Positions 1 through 11,400 of a DNA stretch of 64,000 bases are shown piece after piece. Source of the stretch: Lineus longissimus. Its lineage: Eukaryota > Nemertea > Pilidiophora > Heteronemertea > Lineidae. Position numbers and translations under genes: made by a program. How positions within the stretch are numbered: the first letter of the stretch is position 1; each line of letters begins with the position of its first letter. The DNA lies in NCBI RefSeq assembly GCF_910592395.1, contig NC_088308.1, positions 23,883,501 to 23,947,500 of the forward strand, read 5' to 3'. Below the pieces are notes generated by a model. It saw only the letters and a program-made list of their open reading frames with translations. It made no database searches and was not told the DNA's origin.

Positions 1-1484
1 TGATATTTATGTCGCTTATTCTACAACTGGATAATCTTGTCGAAGATCACAGTTGTCTGCAACAAGTTGGGCAAGGCCACGGATTAACCCTCTGCAGACG
101 ATAGATCAACGGCTATCATACATGCAACTACAGTGGAACTCCAGTAAAAACGACCAATCATGGGACCGAGGTTGAATGGTCGCTTTATTGAAGTTGAAAA
201 TCGGGGGACAAAGTGCATGATTAAGTTGTTTTGTTAGGTTGTGGATATGCCACAGTCAGGTTCACTCAATCTGTTTCACATCATTCAAGGAAGGGAACCC
301 TCCCAATCGAGCCAGACTATAGTGACATAAAATCACAATGCACTTTTGTGAGGAAGGAAAAATTTGAGCAAACCCCTCTCCCCCCACACACAATCCCCAT
401 CGGACCTCTTAAACACAATCACTAGGGTGTTGCCCGATTATTTCCACGATTTTTTCCCAAAGACGTCATTACAATCACTCCTGGTTCACTTGGGTCTAAT
501 TAATCAGTCATTAGCCTTAAGCAATAACCTCATTAATCGGATTAGATCTTTGTTAAGATTACAAGCTCCTTTGATTCTTACTTCAAAATCATTGCCATTT
601 TTTTCAGTCTGGTTCAAAATGACCGTATCGTTTTTTTTCTTGATCATTTTTTGGCTCAACTGCACGGATAATTTCAGTAATTATTTTTGATTACTTCATC
701 TGTAAAAGGATTGTGTTTTTTGTTAAGACTTCTTAGGGCCAATTTTCCCTAAAGATGATTCTCATTTCAATTAAGAAATCAGCAAATAAGGTTCAAACAT
801 GGTCATGATCAACAGAAGGGCTTAACTTCAAGTCAACCTCAAATACAAAGGCTACATTTTCTGCTGAATCTCCTGATAAAATAGCATGCAATGGGAATAC
901 TATACACACGAACAACGAAGGTCACATTACATTGAGAGCAATAGCATGCCCTGACATCTCACACTACCTTAATAATGAAATCTCCAAGCATCAATATTTT
1001 ACAAAACAAATTCTAGCTCTGCATTTTAAATCAATTAATTAGAATACGGCAAAATTACCTTCGACAGGGCTCCAGATTGCCACAACCCAGAGCAATATTT
1101 TCTATAAAATCTCATTATAAACGGATGGACACTTGCAGTGCCTGCAGCCTTAAGTGTACATTTTTGCTTTTCTTTTGTTCTACGATTACAGTTGCATGGC
1201 AATAGCACTGATCTGGGCATTGAGCAGAGAATCCAATGCAGTCTGAGAACAATAGCAGCTAGAGAGACTGCTTATCTCCATGACTCATGCTTGGTTTATT
1301 TGTCATATGATAGATGGCAGCATCAATTTGTAGTAGGTTTTGAATGAAAATTTGAATCACTGGGAACTTCCACAAAGTTACAAACAATTCCCCGTTCTTG
1401 AGATTTTCTATTAATATTGTACTGAACTGCAATTGCCTTTGCTGATTTCCCTGAAATGCCAAAATGTGTAAACCTTTCACTTAC
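1..1484 (-). other. STPG2 intron or downstream sequence, no exon seen
   Basis: The donor after exon 7 opens this stretch. No minus-strand segment with a PG repeat, a matching phase (the next exon must enter with two bases) and a good acceptor was found. Open frames here (for example minus 1323-1538, which runs through exon 7, and plus 364-690) have no recognisable content. The remaining STPG2 exons should lie left of the window. Confidence 0.6.
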
Positions 1485-1644
1485 CAGGTGTCTTTTTGAT
1501 ATGATGTTCCTGACCAAATCGTACAGACGTCTGACCAAATGGACTTCTTTTTAAACCTGTTACTCTCTTCGTCACCTCAAAGGCTGTCCTTGGGTCATTG
1601 TAAGCACCCGGGGCAGGAATAATCTTCCCAGGTCCATTAAATCT
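1485..1644 (-). CDS. STPG2: STPG2 coding exon 7 (residues 301-353 plus 1 nt)
   Basis: The acceptor is CCCTTTCAG and the donor GTAAGTG. The exon reads RFNGPGKIIPAPGAYNDP and later SPFGQTSVRFGQ, ending HHIKKTP plus the first base of a Gly codon. The following exon very probably opens with another PG repeat, but it is not visible between 1 and 1484. Confidence 0.88.
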
Positions 1645-4109
1645 CTGAAAGGGACCAGGCAGTGAGTTAGTCCAGCATGGTGCCAGAGCCCAAGTGACTG
1701 ATTTTATATTTGAGGATTGATGTCCACACCAATGTCATTACTCTTTTAATCCTGTAAGAGGTCTTTTCTATGGCCTGACATATGCACTCAGGTATGGAGG
1801 AGAGTCTCAGTATGAAGTTTCACTCAAGTTAAACAAAAGCAAAGAGATAACTCACTGAAATCCATGAGCCATATAAGTTATTAGCACAGTTTAGTTAATC
1901 TGTTCATAAACCAGATGTCACCACATACTCAAGAGTGTTGTGTTATTCCCTGCGAGTATGTGACATCTTACAAAGTTGTTTTGGCTACCTATTATGGCAT
2001 AAACACTCAAAAATGTTCTTTGGCAGGGAAAGTATCAATGAGATCCAAGCAAGAAATATATTTTATATCATATTTTTCTGACCTTTGCTTGTGATCCGAA
2101 AGGTGGATGTTCTACTTCGATGCCCTCAGTGTTCACCTTGGGTGGTTTGGGTTCAAACTGCCCGGGCAGTTCATATTTACCAGGACCAGGAACAGCCTAA
2201 AAGAAAAACCTCAATATTAAGGATTCTATATAAATGGTCAAAGTAAACTTCATGAAAATGTCTGAACTATACTCCAGTTACTGTATCAGAAAAGTTATGC
2301 TACTCGGATATTTCGTCGAACTCGAACAGTAAAAGGTTGCCGGACAGTATCTTTTCTACCTTTTTCTCCTCCTCATTAGTGATCAGCTCATGGTATCGAG
2401 GAATCTTGGCTTCGAATCGCTTTCTCTCTTCCTCCTTGAAGTTGACATTCTCCGCAAGGATCTGTGATTCCCTGTTAAGTGGCTCGTACTCCCCTGGACC
2501 AGGCCCTGGCGCACCACGGAAATCACTACGCTTTGATGTCATATTTCCAAAATGGACACCTTTGTATTTCCTTGAAGCCTCTGGATCTACTTTCTGCATT
2601 CAAATATGAAGAAATATGTAAGAAAATGGCATGCATGGCTATTAAGCTTGTACTTCAGCTTTATATTTCGCAAACCAACTGTGTGCATCATGTTCAAGTT
2701 AGTAGAGTTACCAAGGCGGCCACAAATAATCTTAGAAATTACACTCTAAAATCAATATTGTGACAGAATAAATCTATGCAACGTTGCAGACTGCATGGAG
2801 TGAATAATGATTTTTCATGGTTCTTGCAGATGGCACCACTATCAAATGTCCATGATTGTAATCTTCGAACATTGGGTAGTAAGAAGCAAACCTGTCAGGG
2901 ACAAAGTCTCTACCAAATCTTTGCAGCTGGATTCCAGGCCTCTGTACTCACATTTGCCACATTGTAATAAGCAGGTCCCATTGAAGCATCTTTGTTAGGA
3001 GGTTCTTGTTTCCTGAGTGAACCATCATCATTCTCCTCATAACCATATGCCTGCCCTGGTGTTGGGATCGAGGGTGCATCTGGCTTCCGGTGAAATTTCA
3101 ACCTGTTTGTCATCAGCTGGAAGAGATGTACTACTTTGATCAAAACACCTTCAAAGAATACAGTTATTTGGAGATTGATTGTTGGTAAATGAAATGCAAT
3201 CCTTTTTAGGATGCTATTAGAAATCACAATTACAATAATGATAAGTAAGATTTTCTACAGAAGGTAGAACTAGAAAGGTTCATTGACTTACTGATGCATG
3301 CTGCATCCTGCCTGGTGCACTTGAAAGGCCATTCTTATCTCTGATCCAGTCAGCCTTCTTGGAGAGCGTGTAAGCACCAGGACCAGGGTTATCCGAGGTC
3401 CCATCATTAAATCGCTTACTTTTGTTAGCCATTGTTTTACCACCCTGAAATGGAATGAGAAGCTATTTCATTTTTGTTGTCATCTACACAGAATGATGAA
3501 AACAATAAATAAACAAAACGTTACACCTGCACAAATCTTGCATGTCCTTGGAGAGCTTCATTTTTAACATCAGTTTCTTTCAGTTTAAAAAGATCTTTTT
3601 TTCAAAGAAGAACTTACCAAGATGGTGACTTGGGAAGGTTTTGGATCATACTGCCCAGGCCCAGGAGCAGCTATGACACTGTCATTTGGGGTAAGGAATG
3701 TCTCCCTACTTGTCATGGACGAAAATGGTGCATAGCCATCTGGAATTATGAGAAGATGAGAATTTATCACTGAGGGTGTTATCATGGTGGGGACAGAGGG
3801 AGTACAAACAAGAATTAGTTCTACGACTTCAGGTGGTCACAGTATGATGATCGGATGGTGACTTATGATGCTGTGCTCAGCCAACAGGTTGTACAGGTTT
3901 ATCGAGTATGAATGAATGCATACATGTAGGATGGCATATTCACGAAATGTGTATACTCAGTATCAAGTATTAACTATACGCCTCTTTCGGACTTTACCTG
4001 CTTTAACTTTGACAGCATGTGTTACCAGTGGATCATAAGAACCTGGTCCCACTTGCTCAGTGGTGGAGCCACATCCTTTGGTTAACTGCCTCGGTGCACG
4101 GTCATACAT
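1485..4109 (-). CDS. STPG2: Sperm-tail PG-rich repeat-containing protein 2 (STPG2), 5' seven coding exons, 3'-partial
   Basis: Seen: seven minus-strand exons (4109-3998, 3739-3618, 3444-3292, 3116-2952, 2593-2360, 2196-2083, 1644-1485), all with GT-AG borders and matching phases, encode 353 residues plus one base of the next codon. The start MYDRAPR at 4109 matches the conserved STPG2 N-terminus. Each exon carries a proline-glycine repeat of the SHIPPO type: VGPGSYDP (residues 20-27), APGPGQYDP, NPGPGAYTL, TPGQAYGYEE with MGPAYYNV, APGPGPGEYEP, VPGPGKYELPG and APGAYNDP. The rest is polar and basic, with no signal peptide or membrane segment. Known of the family: SHIPPO-repeat proteins are found in cilia and sperm flagella, several of them on axonemal or outer-dense-fibre structures; the role of STPG2 itself is poorly known. 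Human STPG2 is about 460 residues, so roughly 100 residues should lie left of position 1. Introns are small (163-438 bp), unlike those of its neighbour. Identity is secure; the function is inferred from the family. Confidence 0.9.
2083..2196 (-). CDS. STPG2: STPG2 coding exon 6 (residues 263-300)
   Basis: This is a phase 0 exon of 38 codons. Its acceptor TTTCTTTTAG is strong; its donor GTCAGA is weaker but still matches consensus. It encodes the repeat VPGPGKYELPGQFEPK and then EHPPFGSQAK. It is one of the shortest exons and was found from the repeat and splice borders, not from a long ORF. Confidence 0.88.
2360..2593 (-). CDS. STPG2: STPG2 coding exon 5 (residues 185-262)
   Basis: This is a phase 0 exon of 78 codons. 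It holds KYKGVHFGNMTSKRSDF, then an expanded repeat APGPGPGEYEP, then a charged helical stretch from about residue 229 to 262 (KEEERKRFEAKIPRYHELI) ending EEEKK before the donor GTAGAA. The reading frame stays open past the donor to a stop at 2300. The splice is preferred because the next exon joins in frame with a fresh PG repeat. Confidence 0.88.
2952..3116 (-). CDS. STPG2: STPG2 coding exon 4 (residues 130-184)
   Basis: This is a phase 0 exon of 55 codons between CTCTTCCAG and GTGAGTAC. It carries the most diagnostic STPG2 block, PSIPTPGQAYGYEEND, followed by LRKQEPP and MGPAYYNV. These are variant PG repeats in which the second PG is degenerate. The segment matches the conserved STPG2 core better than other SHIPPO proteins such as ODF3. 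Confidence 0.9.
3292..3444 (-). CDS. STPG2: STPG2 coding exon 3 (residues 79-129)
   Basis: This is a phase 0 exon of 51 codons. It contains KSKRFNDG and then the repeat NPGPGAYTLSKK, and ends PGRMQHAS before the donor GTAAGTC. The acceptor is CCATTTCAG. Confidence 0.9.
3618..3739 (-). CDS. STPG2: STPG2 coding exon 2 (residues 38-78)
   Basis: The acceptor is CATAATTCCAG and the donor GTAAGTTC. Two bases complete the split Asp codon from exon 1, followed by GYAPFSSMTSRETFL and the repeat APGPGQYDP. The frame is closed by stops on both sides outside the splice borders, which supports exactly these limits. Confidence 0.9.
3998..4109 (-). CDS. STPG2: STPG2 coding exon 1 (residues 1-37 plus 1 nt)
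   Basis: The start codon is at 4109-4107. The exon reads MYDRAPRQLTKGCG and then the first PG repeat, VGPGSYDP, and ends with a donor GTAAAGT (first base 3997). The exon itself begins upstream of the ATG: a pyrimidine-rich acceptor ends at 4125, leaving 15 nt of 5' UTR (4124-4110). A separate leader exon is therefore expected further right. Confidence 0.9.
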
Positions 4110-4124
4110 GATAAGTTTTTATTC

Positions 4125-5278
4125 CTGAAAAAAATTACATATACATGTATGCAAATGATTCCTATAGCAGACTGTCGACTGATCGTTGTCAAACATGCAG
4201 ATTAAAACAGCGAAAGTGGCAGTACTATTGAAAAGCATGAACATCCACTTGCTGACTGCCGCACATCTCGTATCAAATGTTTTCTTCCTCGTCAATCGAA
4301 ACAAGGGCCGTGCCATGCCACTAGCACTGCCGCCAGGCCCAGGGCCCAGGCTCTGATGAGTCTGATTAACTTTTTGGGGGGAAACGACAGTGAATCGTAA
4401 AGTCACTCCCAACTGCGATCATAAGCATACTTGCAGATACACTCAAACACTGAAAATTCAGCAGTGCTTGTATTGTTTATGCACAAATGCAGCCCCGAAT
4501 ATACAGTGCATCATTCATTGTGCAGCCAGCATGCATGCTAATGCATTACAGCATTGGAAATGTCAAAAACTGACAGGGAAGACGCCAGTTTACCGCCTAA
4601 TGATACATTGAATACAAATTATTTACCATGTGTACGAAGTACAGTTATTGTATTTCCTCGTAGGTAGGTGTGTGGATGCAAACAAGTTGTGCTTTATTGT
4701 ATTTTTTATGTTTTAAGCACCAAATTCTACAAAAAAGTGTTTATATTGAATCTCGTTTCCATGGTGCAAGATGGCGGATTTATCGTAAACTAGCTCGATG
4801 TGGCGTAAATTATGAGCCACCGACAAATTGGATATACTATAAACAATCATAATTACAATGATTTGCAACAACTGATAAACTGTCATTTTTGAAAGATGAG
4901 TTTTTGATTTGAATATTTTGTCTTTTTAAAAATATTACGAGAAACATTCGCCGACTTACGTTAGTTACGCAAGTGCGTCTTGGTACTTTAGTTACTCACC
5001 CATCCACCATTATAATTGTGACAGTTTTGTGAAAAATTTGATCTTTTGTTCCAATATTCTTCATTACCCAGTTGACTGATTATCTTGATTCTAAAGTAAA
5101 TATCTATATTGTTTGATCAGAACTGATAACTATTTTGAAATGACAGTACCATGTCATGAATTTACCGTTTACAGTGGCTTCAGCCCCAGCCAACGGCAAG
5201 GCGAGGTCTTTTTTTGTCATTGCAATTGCATATGCGGCATGCCTGTGTGCCGTTATAAGTATCCTTTTTTATTTCTAG
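4125..5278. promoter_or_regulatory. Head-to-head intergenic region with leader exons and probable promoters of STPG2 (-) and SDR42E1 (+)
   Basis: The STPG2 coding exon 1 acceptor (4125) and the SDR42E1 first coding exon acceptor (5277-5278) face outwards from this 1.15-kb stretch. Both transcripts must therefore start within or near it and splice out a leader. A plus-strand AAGATGGCGG at 4768-4777 resembles a YY1 core-promoter element, which in animals usually sits just downstream of the start site in the direction of transcription. That suggests SDR42E1 starts a little before 4768. The ATG in that motif opens only a five-codon frame (MADLS). No TATA box or exact leader exon could be assigned. 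Confidence 0.45.
4768..4777 (+). promoter_or_regulatory. YY1-like element AAGATGGCGG
   Basis: The sequence matches the AANATGGCGGC consensus except for the last base, which is A. It lies 508 bp upstream of the SDR42E1 acceptor, in the same orientation as that gene. A role in placing the start site is inferred from the family of sites. Confidence 0.4.
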
Positions 5279-5284
5279 GTCATC

Positions 5285-5464
5285 ATGGTTGAGACTCGAA
5301 GTGGACAATCAACTAAGAAGAAGGAGGTTCACGTTATAACTGGTGGAGGTGGCTATGTTGGCCAGAACCTAGCTGAAAAACTTCTTGATAAGGATGTCTC
5401 TATTGTGCTCTTTGATCTTAATAGGCCCAAGGAGGATTTGGTTGGGGATGTTACCTTTATACAG
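5285..5464 (+). CDS. SDR42E1: SDR42E1 coding exon 1 (residues 1-60)
   Basis: The ATG at 5285 follows an acceptor ATTTCTAG (ends 5278), so the exon starts at 5279 with six bases of 5' UTR. The context ATCATGG is a good initiation context. The exon ends VTFIQ in phase 0 at the donor GTGGTT. It holds the nucleotide-binding glycine motif and D44. Confidence 0.92.
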
Positions 5465-8400
5465 GTGGTTTTTTAAGCTTTCTCACATTTTCTCACTCTT
5501 TTAGAATAGAACATAACAATGCTTTAATCCATTCATGCCTAGAGTTAGCCAGTACTGGATTAGTAGGAGCACATGTAAACTCGATTTGTCAAGCCTGAAT
5601 CCAAACCAATATAATTATTACCCTTTCTGGGAAGTATGTTTTTCTGATTTGAGTGTCTCTTATTAGACAGAATATCGGTGTGTTGTGGTTATTCCGTTTA
5701 AAAGGTACAGGTAAGATGGCTGATGCTCTTTCACCTTATATTTGAGTTGGTTTGCTGGCAAAGACTTTAACTATAAAAAAAACACAGCTTTGCTGTAATG
5801 GCAGATTATGAGACTTTATTAGATTTCATTCTTAAATCTCATCGATCCAGTATAGTTTGAGTCAGTGGATGAAGTCACAACTCTGATGATGTGAAGAAAG
5901 TAGGCAAGAATGTTGTGTATTCTCTGTCGTCATGTTCAATCTTGTTCCAAAGTCAACGAATGATGTTAAAATTTGAACATATTTTTTTCAGGGTGATATC
6001 CGTAACTTTAATGATGTGAAAGAGGCATGCAAGAATGCTTCCATTGTGTATCACCTGGCGTCTTATGGTATGTCAGGGCGAGAGCAGGTAAGACTTTCAT
6101 ACATCACCCAAGAAAAATCACTTCTAATAATGTTAAATCATGATTGGCTTGTTAAAACTTACCTTCTATCTAGTGGCAGACATGTGTCACTCTGAATTAC
6201 TGCAAAACAAAGATTCGGAGAATGGCAGCTGCAGGCAAAAACAACACTGTGGGAACATCAATCCTAATAATCTCTTGAAGTTAATGGTCCCAAAGCTGGT
6301 GGAATTAGGATCATATAAAACTCAATACTTAGTATGTTGTTGAATCATGCTTCTCAATTATGTTAATGATTATGTTGATCATGATATGGTATTACTATTT
6401 ATGTTATAAGAATTGTTTCATTGTTGACTTCATAAAACTTGGCCTTGTTGGTCATAAAACTTTATCTTGAACCTGCATGACCATTCATAGACATTTTCTG
6501 TCGAAATCAGTGTCCAGGATGTAAACTCACACTCACCTCTCAGCTGATACTGATACACTTCATATCCTTTATCCATTCCTCCTTGCTGATTCTCTGAGCA
6601 TCATTGCCAACTCCTCTGAACCTCTTTCATATGCTGTTTTATTGGTCTTCCAAGAGCATCGCATTTCTATGGTCAGTCATCCAGGAAAGGACCAACACAC
6701 TCCAAACGTGTCATAATACAGATTGCACTTGTAGCAGAGTATCACTGGCAGTATATTTTTTCTCATAAGGTTGCATCATTTATCAGCTAAGGCCAAAGCA
6801 ATTTTTTTCTACTTTATGCAGAAATTTCAAGTTGTCATGACAGTTATGGTTATTTCCTTATCATTAAGGAAAAGATACATTTATACAATTCAAAGGAATA
6901 CAACTAATAAGAAATCCCATTATTTGTCAAAAAACTCTCAGAAAAGAAAAGTGTCATATTGCCAACAGAATTAAAATTATCGAGGGCGACTTACAGAAAC
7001 TTCAATGTCTGATGGACGTGATGTCGGATATACAGAATTACATGTACATTGGATTATGCTAGATCAATTTTATGGGGCAAGTAACATGTACACTTGTTAT
7101 TATTTTTCATTCTTGATACTGTGGTGGAGATTTGGCATCAACTTTTGAGTATGAATGACAACAAGGATGCATCGATTCTTGTTCTAAGAATAACTGAAAT
7201 CATCCCATAATTTACCTTTCTGTGTGAATGTGGCAGCTGCAGAGTTAATAAGAAAGAGACTTACCCCTCACGTTGGCGTGTGTATGTAGCTTACCCTCAT
7301 TTTGGAGAGTGGTGGGTATCGCGTATTAACAAATCTGTTGAAAGATATTTAGTGAAGTATCCATTGGTAATGTTTATTCATATCTGTATCCATTTCTGAG
7401 TCACTTTATGCAGATACCTGAAAAGAGATATAAAGATGTCATCACAAGTGTGCTGAATAATAAATGATTAATAATGGACAAACTTCTTTGATTTGTATCT
7501 CTTCCATGTTTTTTCTGACTTTCTTGTTTGCTGAAATTGACAAGTGATGGAAGTTTTTTTTTGGAATTGCTCATGCTGAACGTTCTCTAAATGGCTATCA
7601 TAAGAGTCTGTTAGGTTGCTCCTTGAATGATTTCATCTAGCTGGTTATAATATCGTGAGAGATCTCAAAGGTGATTCAGTATCTCCCTGACAGCCAGGGC
7701 CCCTTATCAGTATGAGGATACTTTGAACTTTGGCTGGTCAGAATTAAAATAGAATGAGATGACATGAATCTGATGTCATTTGCTCTGAAATCAATTCTCT
7801 TGAAAATTTGTTACTTTCAGTAAGTCTCAAAAGCTGAACTGTTTATGTTTAAAACTGGATATCACTGCGTACGTATCAAATGAAATCAAAAACCCAAGTT
7901 GACAGGCACAAAAAAGTAATTAAAATTCATTAAGCTTACAAGCAGAAATGTTGATTGAAATTACAAGAAACAAAACAACTGGGAGTGCTGCAACTCAATT
8001 CCAAATAAGAAACTGATATCTATAATAAATATTCACTCCCAGTTATTTTATTCATTAATTATACAGTACCCGTAACTACTCTAATTCAATGCATGGTCCT
8101 CTGTGACAAAATATTTCGCTCTGATGTTTTATGTCTCCATCAATTTGAAATTCAAGATCAAACTTATCCTTCCTGAATTTTTTTTTTGCAGCCAGGGGAA
8201 ATATTGTATCTGCAGCTCAGATTTTTCTTCGGGTATTTTTTTTTCCTGAGTTAATGACTGGCAAAACCATTCGAAAACTGTCCCATGCTGCTCGTTATTT
8301 CAGAACCATTTGAGAAAAAAAATTGCTTCAACGCTGATATCAAAATGTGGGGAGGTTTGGGAATGCCGATCTGAATTTTGTGTCTCACTCTGCAGGAAAG

Positions 8401-11400
8401 AGTTGAGCAAAACATGACAATTGTAATTATATCATCAAACTTTCTATCTTTTTCTGCAAGGCACTGGCTTGTCCATTGCCACAAAAGACCAAGTAGGGTA
8501 ACTTGGATATTTCAGTTTAGTTCAAAGTGGCTATTACGTGTTTCAAATCGCAATAGCATGTCAGGGATGATGCTCCTAAGTATCTCATAAACCACACAAC
8601 ATAACTATAAAATTGTATTCGATGTGAGATTAAGAGTCATTTGGAGGTCAAATAGAATTGTTCAAACTGGACCAAAACGGGCGGGTTAATATTTAATCTT
8701 GGTGATGTCATCGGTGTGGACCCAGCGGATACGGTTCTTAACCTCGCATCAGTAACGAAATGTTGTATTAAATATTTAGTATATCCGATTAACGATAATA
8801 CCACTTTAACATACAACTGGATAAATTTACAAATATCTTCTCTTTGAAGCAAGACAAATGCCGCTACAAAAAAACCCAACTGAATATAAAAAAGTAAAAG
8901 TAACCACAATTTTTTTCAGATTAAAAACCATCAAATGCAACAAGTTTCATTCTTAAATCGATGTCCGAATCCTCCTCGGAATACATGCTGTATTCTGATT
9001 GGGCGAAATTACTGTTTAAGTTTTTAAGACAATGAAATAATTTGTTTGTAATAAAGAGCACTGACAAATGATTGACTTATCTTCTTACTGCTGCATTCCT
9101 CGCCATCAACAAGTGTCCCTGGCCACTATGGAACATGCTCGTCCAACCGACATTATCTGATAATCCCTGGCATGCCTGCTGCAACAGGTTGTTGGGAGTG
9201 ATCCTAATGTGCTTCTTCTGTCCAACACATCAGCGAGGGATCTGATCTATTGCTTTCTAAAAATTTCATTCAGTCCAGCTTTTTCAACAACAATATGTCA
9301 CTTTGTGAAAGATTTTTTCAAGGCTGTTTTGCAACTGCTCCATTTCTGAGTTCTGAGCTTGTTGTTGGCCACAGTCAGCGCTATTAAAGCGGTTGGAGTC
9401 ATATGCAAGAGTGGTCGGAATGAATTTCAGCTTAACGAGAGGGGTTGTTTAGAAATGTATAGTCATAGCCAGAGTGGATGAGGATACATGCAGTCCTGGC
9501 CAGAGTGGATAAGGATAAATGCAGTCATAGCCAGAGTGGATGAGGATAAATGCAGTCATAAGCAGAGTGGTTGAGTAGAAATGTAGCCAGAGTGTTGCAC
9601 AGGAATCCTCCTTCATAACCGCTTCAGCTAAAGTGAATGGTCTGCATGTGCTGACATCTTCTGCATCGAGTTCATTTCCCCTGATGAGCCTGTTGCATGT
9701 TAGTTTACTCATGTTTATTCCCAAGCTTCTCGATTCGATCGCATCCCGTCGGACCACATTTCGCATGACACATCTCTTCCTGGTTGTCTTGCATTTGGCC
9801 TCATCTGCAATTCCTCGAGTAGGTAATGGATAAATTAATAAACCTCCGCCGCAAACTCACACATATTCATTAAAGTATTCCCATGTATCGTTGGGCGCGT
9901 TTTACTCGCATTTGTGGTGAAGGAGTGACTGGTTGTTCCTCTCTATTTAAATTCATCCTACCTTGGCTGGGAAATTGTTTGGAATAACCCATTTAGGATG
10001 GCAGTCGTGCTACTATTACCCTTAAGGATTGTTGCTAAAACCCTCTCACATTCATGTATCATTGGACGTGTTTTAACTCCTTTGGGCTGACTAGTGGCTG
10101 TTGTTCATGTCACCTTTACTAGTAAATTATGTAATCGGCCCTTTTATTTCTTGATACTAATATGGTACATTTCATCTCCTCTCTTATAATTGTGCTATGG
10201 AGAAAACTTCCTTTGATTTTTGTTTATCAGTCATTTTTATCAATACATTCTGAATGCCTCAAGGCAATACGCGAGAACACTCATTACTTGATCTTAAAAT
10301 CTGGCTTTTCCCTTTGAACAAATGAATTCAGGATATTTTCCGAACCCGTAACACCCTTTCAAGCCAATTTCCCTGAGGCAAGAGTATGATAGGTATACTT
10401 ATCTATTGAAGAATTATTTCTGTTTGTAGGAAAACCTATTTGATTTTTGATTTTCAAAGGAGAAGTCTAAAAAGTAGCACGTGGCATGTATTATTAACTA
10501 AAAAAAGATGAAATTGGTCATGTGATTTCAAGATCTTTGTTCATATCAGTATCTTCCTTTCTCCTTTAGTCTCTCCTTGGTCTGAAACTTATATTTATTT
10601 CTCTAGTTCGTAGAATTCAATGATTTAAGTTAATGGATGTCACAAGTTTGGCTGTTGCCTCCAGGTCAACCTCAATCCCACAGTTTGCCACGCCTTTATC
10701 CTTGAGCAAGCTGAGGATGCTCTCCGTGGGATTCAGAGAGAGGACGGTTTTGGTGAATGTGGAGCTGGTCTTTTTGTCCACATTTGCAATGTGAAGATTG
10801 AGTTTGCAACTCCAATTCTCTGCAGGTAGCTAATAACCCACAATCTTCTTCACAAAGGCAGTAGAAGATGGAGCTCACTTTCACTCCAGGTTAAGGTGGG
10901 GATCCAGGTATTCTCATAATTGATGCTGCCATCGATGTTTACTATTTGCTGTCTTCTCAAGAAACTGAGATAAAAAAGATTTGTCAACATTCAGTATACA
11001 GTCTTGGATATTTCAGATACTTTCTAAAATCCTTTTCAAAGATAGATCTGCATTAAAAAATAAAAAGGAATCAAAAACATCTTCAAGATGACTTGATTGA
11101 AAAGCTGAATGTTAAAATTGGATTAAAATCTCTCTGCTACAATCATCATACACTTTCATCCCCCCATGAAAATATGACTTAAAGAATTAGCACTTGCTAT
11201 GGAGACACGAGGCTCGAAAATATTCTGCTTTTTTACCAAGAAGTGTAAAAGAGAAGCTGGGAGGGTGTCGAACAGTGTCATTTCGCCACGCCGATCATAC
11301 ATTTATATTGATAATCCAGAATAACTGTCATATAAATGACTGTATGGAAGTGTAAATTCTCCTGATGACACTATTGGGGCATGAAAATAGCATTTAAATA

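Noticed and set aside
4119-4412. Minus-strand frame with LGPGPGG just upstream of STPG2, like an extra SHIPPO repeat
   Set aside because: The true STPG2 start at 4109 matches the family N-terminus and has its own acceptor at 4125. The upstream frame lacks the aromatic residue of the PG repeat and would have to run through that acceptor.
5285-5476. Reading exon 1 of SDR42E1 as a complete small gene ending VVF
   Set aside because: The last residues come from reading through the donor at 5465. Exon 2 joins in phase and restores the family motif GDIR.
10664-10823. Plus-strand exon with a good acceptor and donor, overlapping the minus-strand candidate
   Set aside because: It would insert between GREQ and LNK, which are contiguous in the SDR42E family, and has no recognisable content. 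The minus-strand reading has better support.
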